A stretch of DNA of 40,656 nt. Source: a virus. Numbering within the stretch: position 1 is the first letter of the stretch; each line of letters starts with the position of its first letter. Positions 5,439 to 12,208 of this stretch are shown here, one piece after another. The DNA is taken from the IMG/VR virus record IMGVR_UViG_3300030116_006541, positions 1 through 40,656 of that record; one strand, given 5' to 3'. Below the pieces are notes generated by a model, which saw only the letters and a list, made by a program, of their open reading frames with translations, did no database searches and had not been told where the DNA came from. The translations under genes were made by a program, and so were the position numbers.

Positions 5439-5585
5439 ATGGCAAATCAAAGTACTATTAGTAATATATTCAATAGAGTACCATGCTGCATCTCTTCTGG
5501 AAAAGAGATAGCACCAATAGGTTACGCTAACTATACTGACGCAGATTGCGATTGTATTAAGTGTGACGATACTTGTAAAGAATAA
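5439..5585 (+). CDS. Cys-rich microprotein, 48 residues
   Basis: ATG at 5439 to TAA at 5583-5585, beginning 2 bases after the previous stop (leader TAATTATG). The product starts MANQSTISNIFNRVP. It has six Cys: 16, 17, 37, 39, 42 and 46, the last four arranged C-x-C-x2-C-x3-C. That spacing suggests a small Zn- or Fe-S-binding knuckle or a disulphide cluster. No homologue is recognised. The next gene starts 5 bases later, so the spacing and the filled gap support it as real. Confidence 0.6.
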   Translation: MANQSTISNIFNRVPCCISSGKEIAPIGYANYTDADCDCIKCDDTCKE

Positions 5586-5590
5586 TTACC

Positions 5591-6394
5591 ATGAACATTA
5601 TACAAAAAGTAAATAATAGGGAAATAACACCTAGGCATAACAATTATCAAGAAGTAACTGTGGATGCTAAAGGTAATGGACCTGTTATTAATTTTGATGG
5701 TGTACATGCTAGAACTGGTGGTTTAGCCGGTTTATCACCATTAAAACAAACATGGTTAGATAACATGCAAAAGGGATTAAGTGCTGCAGGTTGGATACCC
5801 GGTTGGGGTGCTGTTGCTGATTTAGGTAATGCTGTAATATCTGGTGGTAGATCTTTATATAGTTTAGCAAAAGGAGATACCGAAGGTGCTAAGAAGCATG
5901 GTAAAAATGTTTTATGGAATATTGGTTATGCAGTACCTGGACTTGAGTACGGTGTAAAAGGCGCTAAAGCAGGTACTAAAATATATAAAAATTTACGTAC
6001 AACTGGTAACCCTATACAATCATTTAGAAAAAACCCTATAAGATCTTCAGCTGAAGCTGGTCTTGGTGGTTTAGTAGAAAGCCAAACAGATTATTCACCA
6101 GGATCAGGTTATGATCCTTCTTTAATGAACATGCAAGATATTAAAGATATAAAACAATTTTTTAAAGAAGAGGGTTCAAATATCAAACAAAACGTTAAAG
6201 AAAACTTTCCACTAAAAAAAGTACCACTCAAGGATAATAGTACAATAAACCTTGATAGTTCATTTAAAGGTAAAAATCCTTTAGAAGGTTTTAAGATGAA
6301 TCCTACAAAAGGCAAAGGCGATAAACCAAATAAAAGTTGGCAAGCTAGTGATTATCAAAAATATTATGATAATATGAAAAAACAAAAAAATTAG
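5591..6394 (+). CDS. putative virion-associated protein with hydrophobic pre-toxin-like segment
   Basis: A 267-residue protein. It contains LSPLKQTW (about residues 48-55), one of the short SPLKQ-type motifs repeated in neighbours. A Gly/Ala-rich amphipathic or membrane-active stretch follows at about residues 63-115 (GLSAAGWIPGWGAVADLGNA and beyond), ending near YAVPGLEYGVKGAKAG. Such GxIPGxGxxxDL stretches resemble pre-toxin or ejection-protein membrane segments in other systems. The C-terminal third is Lys/Asn-rich and disordered-looking and contains GFKMNP. A minor virion protein delivered into or through the membrane would fit, but the family is not recognised. Confidence 0.55.
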   Translation: MNIIQKVNNREITPRHNNYQEVTVDAKGNGPVINFDGVHARTGGLAGLSPLKQTWLDNMQKGLSAAGWIPGWGAVADLGNAVISGGRSLYSLAKGDTEGAKKHGKNVLWNIGYAVPGLEYGVKGAKAGTKIYKNLRTTGNPIQSFRKNPIRSSAEAGLGGLVESQTDYSPGSGYDPSLMNMQDIKDIKQFFKEEGSNIKQNVKENFPLKKVPLKDNSTINLDSSFKGKNPLEGFKMNPTKGKGDKPNKSWQASDYQKYYDNMKKQKN

Positions 6395-6412
6395 TGTAAC
6401 CTATATATTATA

Positions 6413-6730
6413 ATGAGTATACCAATAACACAAAGAGCAAAATCAATACCTGTAATCGAAAAAGATCTAGAACCTGGTATTGTTGCTGAGGCTAACAACG
6501 ATATGAGTATTTATGTAGATAAAGACGCTTCACCTAAGAAAAAGGAAGAAGCTATTGCTCATGAGATGGTACATATAGATCAAATGCAACGTGGTGATTT
6601 AAATTACGACGATGATAATGTATACTGGAAAGGTAACACTTATTCAAGAGATGAAATGGAAGAGGGTGATAAACAATTGCCATGGGAAAAAGAAGCTTGG
6701 CAAGCTAATAAAAAATTTAACAAAAAATGA
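6413..6730 (+). CDS. mini metallopeptidase-like protein (HEMVH), 105 residues
   Basis: Residues 50-54 are HEMVH, a perfect HExxH zinc site preceded by EEAIA, as in gluzincin-type peptidases. A downstream WEKEAW at residues 91-96 offers a Glu (92 or 94) as third zinc ligand. This helix-plus-Glu core is about the smallest unit that could form an active site. The first residues are MSIPITQRAKSIP, sharing the x-P-I-T tag of the next two genes. Its last 4 bases overlap the next start (ATGA). It may be a virion-associated protease that trims structural proteins, or a non-catalytic relative. Activity is not shown. Confidence 0.6.
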   Translation: MSIPITQRAKSIPVIEKDLEPGIVAEANNDMSIYVDKDASPKKKEEAIAHEMVHIDQMQRGDLNYDDDNVYWKGNTYSRDEMEEGDKQLPWEKEAWQANKKFNKK

Positions 6731-6969
6731 AAGCAACACCAATAACGGCAAAAGCAAGCGCTTTAAAGCAAACATATAATCCAGATCTAGTAGCAGGAGC
6801 TTACAACTCTGCTAAAAAATTTCAAGATCATGGTAAAGATTTAGATCCTCAAGCCGAAGAAAAGCCTGAAAGTACTAATGATGCTTTAGCAGAACTTGAA
6901 ATAGAGCCTGAAAATAATAACGATGCAGATGATGTTGTCAATAATGAAACATCAGAATTAACAGAATAA
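6727..6969 (+). CDS. small acidic protein sharing virion short motifs, 80 residues
   Basis: N-terminus MKATPITAKASALKQTYNPD carries both the PIT tag and an SALKQ motif. Residues 24-42 read GAYNSAKKFQDHGKDLDPQ, closely matching residues 10-26 of the internal-virion-type protein starting at 36677. The C-terminal half is strongly acidic and low complexity (Glu/Asp/Asn rich). No enzymatic motif is seen. It overlaps the metallopeptidase-like gene by 4 bases. It looks like a short adaptor or cargo peptide for virion assembly. Confidence 0.6.
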   Translation: MKATPITAKASALKQTYNPDLVAGAYNSAKKFQDHGKDLDPQAEEKPESTNDALAELEIEPENNNDADDVVNNETSELTE

Positions 6970-6973
6970 AACT

Positions 6974-9130
6974 ATGAGTTCACCAATAACAAGAAGAGTG
7001 CAAAACGCACTACATATGAAGTCAGCATTAAAGCAGACTGAAGAAGAAAATAATCCTAATGTAACTACAGAGGATTTAGGTACCGTCGGTAATACTGACT
7101 CAGGTACAGTACAACAAGGTACGAGAACAACAACAACTAGTGAAAGCTATGTTCCTGGTCAAGATTTAAAAAGACTTAGCTACGACGAAGCTTGGGAGCA
7201 AGACCTAGAAGGTATACAAGGTATGTATCCTAACAAAGAAGCTTACATAGCTGATAGAGAAGGTCAAAGAGCAGTTGATCCAGAAGGATTTGAAGCTGAT
7301 TTAGTTAAAAAGACTGGTGTAAGCGGTGGACCTGGAACTGTTACAACTCCTGGCACTACTGTAATAAATGAAGATATTGTAGATAACTACGAAGATATTC
7401 CTTCAGAATATAGAAGACTTACTCAATTAGATGCTGGTAAAAACTACAGAGGTCTTAAAAAGGCTATGACTAGCGAAATGAAGTTGAGAAGAAAGCTTGG
7501 ACAGTATAAAGGTAAAGGCATGTCAAGAAAAGAAAGACTTGCATCTACTGATATAGGTAAACAAATTGCAGATATGAACTTTGAAGTTGCTGGTAATCCT
7601 TTCCAAGATAGAGCAGGAACAATGCATAAGAAAACATTTACTAATATAAATGATGATAGCTATAATGTTCCTAACTTAAATACTAATAACAATAACAATA
7701 ATAACAATAATAATAACAACAACAACAACAATTCAGGTTCTGGCGTTGGTATTAATCAGTCAAACTATAATGTAGGCGATGCTTCAAAAAATTTCTTAGA
7801 TAAAACTAACGAAATGATGAGTAATATCAAAATGCCTGATCTTGTTAGTAAGAGTGTCGATGCTGGCGGTAAGCTACTAGACAAAGCTGGTATTAATACT
7901 GGAGACGCAAGAAAAGATAAGTTAGTTGGTAAAATGATAGATTCTTATAACGAGGGTAATACGAAAAGAGGTGATAGGTTAAGAAACAAGTTAAAAAGAA
8001 AAAATCTTACTAACACACAAGTTGAAAAAATGAAAGAAGCAGAAAATTCACCTAACAAAATGAAAAACGACAAAAAATCAGATTATAGTCCATTCAAGAT
8101 GGGTGGATATGGTCACAAAAGAGACAGTGCCATAAAAATGGACGATTTATCAGGAGATGGTAAAATAACTAAAAAAGACGTACTTATTGGTAGAGGCGTT
8201 ATTGACAAAGACGGATCACCGTTAAAACAAAGTAGAGTGCAAAAAGCTAAAGAAGCAGCTGGAGGAATTGTTGATGGAGCTAAAGCCTTGTTTTCAAAAG
8301 GTAGAAAAGTTGTAGGTAGAGCAATAAGTGGTGATAAAAAACCAGGTAGAAAAAAAGGTAGTACTAATGTTGTAGACAATAAAACGGTTGTAAAAGATCC
8401 GGTTAAAACTACTACTACTACTACTAAGAAAAAACCTACCACTACTAAGAAAAAAGCTACTACTACCACTACTAAGAAAAAACCTAATACTAAGAAAACT
8501 ACTAGTACTACCACTAATAATAAAGTACCTAACAATACTAAAACTCCAACAAGTGGAGGACCAAGTAGAGGTAAAAGAGCAATGAACATAGGTAAAAGAG
8601 TTCTTGGTTATGGTGGTTTAGGTTATGTTGGAGCAAAAATGATGCAAGGACCAAGTATACCAGAAAATGTTAACATAACTCCTAGCTTAACTATTCCTGG
8701 TGGTGGAACTTCAACTTCACCTAGCACAACAACACCTGGTGGAAATAAAACTACACCACCTACAAACGTAGAAAGAAGACAAAGTAGAAAAATTACATTT
8801 AATAACGTAGAAAACCCACAATACAGTTCATCACCAAAAAGAGGTCCTCAAGCTGGTCCTGGTGATAAAGTTTCAACGTCAAACAACAGACAAGCTCAAA
8901 GAATTGAAAACAGAGATAAAAGAGCTTCTAATAGACAAAAACGTAGAACTGAAAATCTAGCAGAAAGACAAAAGAGAAGAAGTATGAGAAGAGCTAATCC
9001 TACTATTGTTGGAGGAGCAATGAGAAATACTTTTGGTGGTAAAACATACGATACTCAGATCAACAACATGAGAAAAAATTCACCTAATAAAATGAGTTCT
9101 GGGTTTAAAATGAAAGGATATAATAAATAA
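6974..9130 (+). CDS. large disordered virion-type protein with EF-hand loop and poly-Asn
   Basis: 718 residues, mostly low complexity. It starts MSSPITRRVQNALHMKSALK (PIT tag, SALKQ motif). A run of 16 Asn lies at 238-253, written with a mix of AAT and AAC codons. Residues 391-402, DLSGDGKITKKD, fit a dockerin/EF-hand calcium loop (D391, S393, D395, K397, T399, D402). SPFKMGGYGHKR precedes it and DGSPLKQS follows. A Thr/Lys repeat tract follows at roughly 475-530, then a possible short hydrophobic segment near GYGGLGYVGAKMM. The C-terminal part is very basic, ending SGFKMKGYNK. It is probably a minor capsid or ejected DNA-binding protein. The family is not recognised. Confidence 0.6.
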   Translation: MSSPITRRVQNALHMKSALKQTEEENNPNVTTEDLGTVGNTDSGTVQQGTRTTTTSESYVPGQDLKRLSYDEAWEQDLEGIQGMYPNKEAYIADREGQRAVDPEGFEADLVKKTGVSGGPGTVTTPGTTVINEDIVDNYEDIPSEYRRLTQLDAGKNYRGLKKAMTSEMKLRRKLGQYKGKGMSRKERLASTDIGKQIADMNFEVAGNPFQDRAGTMHKKTFTNINDDSYNVPNLNTNNNNNNNNNNNNNNNNSGSGVGINQSNYNVGDASKNFLDKTNEMMSNIKMPDLVSKSVDAGGKLLDKAGINTGDARKDKLVGKMIDSYNEGNTKRGDRLRNKLKRKNLTNTQVEKMKEAENSPNKMKNDKKSDYSPFKMGGYGHKRDSAIKMDDLSGDGKITKKDVLIGRGVIDKDGSPLKQSRVQKAKEAAGGIVDGAKALFSKGRKVVGRAISGDKKPGRKKGSTNVVDNKTVVKDPVKTTTTTTKKKPTTTKKKATTTTTKKKPNTKKTTSTTTNNKVPNNTKTPTSGGPSRGKRAMNIGKRVLGYGGLGYVGAKMMQGPSIPENVNITPSLTIPGGGTSTSPSTTTPGGNKTTPPTNVERRQSRKITFNNVENPQYSSSPKRGPQAGPGDKVSTSNNRQAQRIENRDKRASNRQKRRTENLAERQKRRSMRRANPTIVGGAMRNTFGGKTYDTQINNMRKNSPNKMSSGFKMKGYNK

Positions 9131-9136
9131 TAACCA

Positions 9137-9535
9137 ATGAGCAAACTATTAGCAAAGCTATTTGGCAATGCTGGAGGTGGAGTCGTTGACAAGCTTGCTG
9201 GTGTTGCAGATAGATTTATAAGAACAAAAGACGAGAAGGCTGAGTTTGAAAAAGAGATGACTAACATTATGATTCAAGCTGAAGCTGAAATGCAAAAAAA
9301 TGTAACTGATCGTTGGAAAGCAGACTTAGAACACGGTAACTGGTTAACTAGATCAGTTAGACCGCTTGTTCTTATATTTTTAATAGTTAGTACCGTGTTA
9401 ATGGTATTTATAGATAGTGGCTCTATAAACTTCAACGTTGATCAGAAGTGGACAGATTTACTACAATTAGTTTTGATAACAGTAATTGGCGCCTATTTCG
9501 GAGGTCGAAGTTTTGAAAAATTTAAAAAGAAATAA
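9137..9535 (+). CDS. holin (3-TM phage holin family)
   Basis: A 132-residue membrane protein that would form the inner-membrane lesion for lysis. The N-terminal about 60 residues form an amphipathic charged helix (RFIRTKDEKAEFEKEMTNIM). Then comes WLTRSVRPLVLIFLIVSTVL as a membrane helix at about residues 73-95, a short exposed loop (FIDSGSINFNVDQKW), and a second helix LLQLVLITVIGAYFGGRSFE ending in KFKKK. The NWLTRSVRPLVL and GAYFGGRS signatures are those of the 3TM-type (GTA/marine phage) holin family. No endolysin is recognised next to it. Confidence 0.8.
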   Translation: MSKLLAKLFGNAGGGVVDKLAGVADRFIRTKDEKAEFEKEMTNIMIQAEAEMQKNVTDRWKADLEHGNWLTRSVRPLVLIFLIVSTVLMVFIDSGSINFNVDQKWTDLLQLVLITVIGAYFGGRSFEKFKKK

Positions 9536-9537
9536 CT

Positions 9538-9885
9538 ATGCCTAAAATATCTAGAATACAAAACGATATTCAATTGTCAAAGGACGATAAATTACTAGGC
9601 AGTGATGTTACTGGAGCTACGAGAAATTATAAGCTATCAGATGTAGCTAATTTTTGCAACTTAGGTGGTTCTTACAAGCACAAGCAAAATAATTCATCTG
9701 CAACGTGGACAATAACACACAATTTAGATTTAGAAAATTATTTACCAAATGTTAGCTTAAAGTTATCAGGTGGTGGAATATATAACAACGTTCAAGCTTT
9801 GGGCGTTGTTACTTATATAAATAAAAACGAATTAACAATTAACTTTGCAGATCCAGCTAGTGGATATGCTTATGTTAAGAAATAA
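9538..9885 (+). CDS. small fibre/tail-tip domain protein, 115 residues
   Basis: Start leader AATAACTATG. After an N-terminal linker (MPKISRIQNDIQLSKDDKLL), the second half reads ATWTITHNLDLENYLPNV, then VVTYINKNELTINFADPASGYAYV. The W-x-I-x-HNL and LTINF...SGYAY signatures recur in phage tail fibres and distal tail proteins as a compact beta domain. It sits at the head of the fibre module. A receptor-binding or fibre-capping role is likely, inferred from the domain and position. Confidence 0.6.
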   Translation: MPKISRIQNDIQLSKDDKLLGSDVTGATRNYKLSDVANFCNLGGSYKHKQNNSSATWTITHNLDLENYLPNVSLKLSGGGIYNNVQALGVVTYINKNELTINFADPASGYAYVKK

Positions 9886-9890
9886 CAACC

Positions 9891-9904
9891 GCGAGTAGTC
9901 TCGC
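9891..9904 (+). terminator. short hairpin between fibre genes
   Basis: GCGAG (9891-9895) and CTCGC (9900-9904) pair around TAGT, six bases after a stop codon and 25 bases before the next start. It is short, with no clear U tract, so any termination or processing role is weak. Confidence 0.3.
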
Positions 9905-9929
9905 ACTTAAACATTAAACAACAAAAATT

Positions 9930-11747
9930 ATGGCAATACCTATTTTAAATCACATGGATTTCCACAAGTCGGGGGAAATCAAAAACGTGAGGCTACACAA
10001 CCAAGCGAGTAGTGGCGTTACGTCACCGGGGACTGGTCAAATATTATATGACTCAGGTACGGTAAAATACTATAATGGATCCTCGTGGGTATCATTAAGT
10101 ACAACATCAGGATCAATGAGTAGCTTCACTTTAACAGGTGACTCTGGCTCAAACCAAACAATAGAAGATGGAAACACATTAGATGTAGCTGGTGGTAACG
10201 GTATATCAACGGTCGTTGGTAATACTGATACAGTAACAGTAAATCTAGATGCAGCTATAACAACTATAACAAGTATATACAATACTTCATTAAAACTTGG
10301 TAGATCATCATCAACTGAATACATTGACTTTGCTACTGATAATGTAATTAAATTAATAGCTAACGGTGGTGAAGCAAGATGGAACGGATCTGCTTTTGTA
10401 CCAGGAACTGATGGAGCTAAAGATTTAGGATCAAGCACAAAAGAATGGCAAGATCTATATATCGACGGTACAGCAAACATTGACGCTTTAACTCTAACTA
10501 GTGGAACTACAGTTACAACAATATTAGATGAAGATGATCTGTCTACTGACTCAGACACTGCTTTAGCAACACAACAAAGTATTAAAGCTTATGTTGATGG
10601 TTCAGTTTTATCTCTAATCGATGAAGATGATATGTCTAGTGATAGTGCTACTCGTCCACCATCACAGCAATCAGTAAAAGCTTTCGTAGAAGGTGGTGCT
10701 GGTTTTACTGCTGAGAAAATACAGGATGTAGTTGGTGCGATGTTTACTGGTAACACAGAAACAAGAATTACTGCTACTTATCAAGATAGTGATGGAACTA
10801 TTGATTTAGTTGTTAATGATATGACAGCTAATGATGATGTAAACGTTAACGTTGCAAACTTAACAGCTAGACTTCCTCAAATTACAGAAAGTGTTACAAT
10901 TGGTGATGCGACAGATGTTACTGTAACAACATCAGGTAACTTAGTTGTAACTGGTGATTTAACTGTATCAGGTGATACTGTTTCAGCTAACGTAGCAACT
11001 TTAAATGTTGAAGATAAAAACATAACATTAAATCAATCATCAGGTGATTCTAGTTCTACAGCAAATGGAGCTGGTCTTACTATTCAAGATGCAGTAGATG
11101 CTTCAACTGATGCTACGTTATTATGGGATGCTACAAATGATGAGTTTGACTTCTCACACAAAATTACAGCGCCTAGTTTTGCTGGTAGTTTAATATTAGA
11201 CGGTAACACAATTAGTGGTATTGATGATTCTGGTGAGTTTACAAACGATGATAACCACATCATGACATCTGCAGCTGTTGAAGATAAAATATTAGGTTAT
11301 GGTTATACTACTGATGCAAATGTTACTCACAGACCTATTACTGCTGGTGGTAATACATTAGCTAATGGAGAAACTTTAGCTTTCACTGCAGGTTCAAATG
11401 TAACTATAACAGAATCAGGTGGTGCTGTAACAATAGCTTCTACAGATACAAATACTAACACTCAGTTAGATACTGCAGCTGCATTAATCGATGTAAGTGC
11501 AATGGCTGGTAACTCAACAGCTTCATTTACACACTCATTAGGTTCTAAAAACTTAATTGTACAACTGCATGATACAACAAGTGGAGAAGTTGTATACGCT
11601 GATATAGACCACACGAGTAATAACGCAATATCTGTAACATTTGCTAACACTGGTACTGAACTAGTAGCATTAGGTGTTGGAGATATTAGAGTTGTCGTAA
11701 TCGACGCTAAGAACGGATTATCTGACAAAACAGTAACTTACTCTTAA
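9930..11747 (+). CDS. tail fibre protein, 605 residues
   Basis: N-terminus MAIPILNHMDFHKSGEIKNV, with an anchor-like stretch resembling that of the next gene (MGIPVLGHLD). TGQILYDSGTVKYYNGSSWV (about residues 36-55) is a typical fibre beta motif. Two copies of a DEDDxSxDS...QQSxKA(Y/F)V block lie at about 200-225 and 230-255. GDLTVSGDTVSANVATLNVE and the segment after it form the common phage fibre shaft motif. A C-terminal part FTHSLGSKNLIVQLHDTTSG looks like the tip domain. It likely forms a trimeric fibre for host recognition. A stable GAAA-loop hairpin follows. Confidence 0.8.
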   Translation: MAIPILNHMDFHKSGEIKNVRLHNQASSGVTSPGTGQILYDSGTVKYYNGSSWVSLSTTSGSMSSFTLTGDSGSNQTIEDGNTLDVAGGNGISTVVGNTDTVTVNLDAAITTITSIYNTSLKLGRSSSTEYIDFATDNVIKLIANGGEARWNGSAFVPGTDGAKDLGSSTKEWQDLYIDGTANIDALTLTSGTTVTTILDEDDLSTDSDTALATQQSIKAYVDGSVLSLIDEDDMSSDSATRPPSQQSVKAFVEGGAGFTAEKIQDVVGAMFTGNTETRITATYQDSDGTIDLVVNDMTANDDVNVNVANLTARLPQITESVTIGDATDVTVTTSGNLVVTGDLTVSGDTVSANVATLNVEDKNITLNQSSGDSSSTANGAGLTIQDAVDASTDATLLWDATNDEFDFSHKITAPSFAGSLILDGNTISGIDDSGEFTNDDNHIMTSAAVEDKILGYGYTTDANVTHRPITAGGNTLANGETLAFTAGSNVTITESGGAVTIASTDTNTNTQLDTAAALIDVSAMAGNSTASFTHSLGSKNLIVQLHDTTSGEVVYADIDHTSNNAISVTFANTGTELVALGVGDIRVVVIDAKNGLSDKTVTYS

Positions 11748-11765
11748 TAGATAACAATAATATAT

Positions 11766-11787
11766 AGGCGGTGCGAAAGCACCGTCT
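11766..11787 (+). terminator. GAAA-tetraloop hairpin, likely terminator or processing stem
   Basis: AGGCGGTGC (11766-11774) and GCACCGTCT (11779-11787) form a 9-bp stem with one G-U pair and a GAAA (GNRA) loop. It lies 19 bases after the fibre stop codon. The downstream tract is mixed A/T (GTATTAATTTAAATA) rather than pure T, so it may terminate only partly or protect the mRNA 3' end. Confidence 0.6.
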
Positions 11788-11809
11788 GTATTAATTTAAA
11801 TATAATAAT

Positions 11810-12196
11810 ATGGGCATACCTGTACTAGGACACTTAGACATTAAAAATCCACCAACAACCGTTGCTAATTCATCTGGTACGCGTAGGTGCACACTTACAG
11901 ATAATAATAATTTTAAGTTTACATCTCTTAACGCGGCTACAACTGTACAGTTAGATGACTGTGAAAAAGTGTTAGGTCAGTCTGGTGTAATTGTAATTAC
12001 AAATGCTAGTTCTACTGGTTCTTTAAGTTTTTCATTAACCGCAAACTTTGGATCAGGTGCTTCTGCAAGTAACGTGTTAACACCCGGTGGATCAACAATA
12101 AGTTTTAATACCACAGCGAACGTTACGCATATGATTTCTTACTATGTTTCAGCAGATGATGCAGTTTTAGTAAATTATATTGGTATGTTTGCTTAA
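11810..12196 (+). CDS. small fibre-associated protein, 128 residues
   Basis: N-terminus MGIPVLGHLDIKNPPTTVAN resembles the start of the 605-residue fibre (MAIPILNHMD). This suggests a shared attachment peptide. The rest is a Ser/Thr/Ala-rich beta-type sequence (SGVIVITNASSTGSLSFSLT; VLTPGGSTISFNTTANVTHM) ending VNYIGMFA. Two Cys occur near residues 27 and 51. It sits between the main fibre and the repeat proteins after a hairpin, with AT-rich leader ATTTAAATATAATAATATGG. It is likely a decoration or fibre-tip protein. Confidence 0.6.
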   Translation: MGIPVLGHLDIKNPPTTVANSSGTRRCTLTDNNNFKFTSLNAATTVQLDDCEKVLGQSGVIVITNASSTGSLSFSLTANFGSGASASNVLTPGGSTISFNTTANVTHMISYYVSADDAVLVNYIGMFA

Positions 12197-12208
12197 TTGC
12201 AATGAAAT

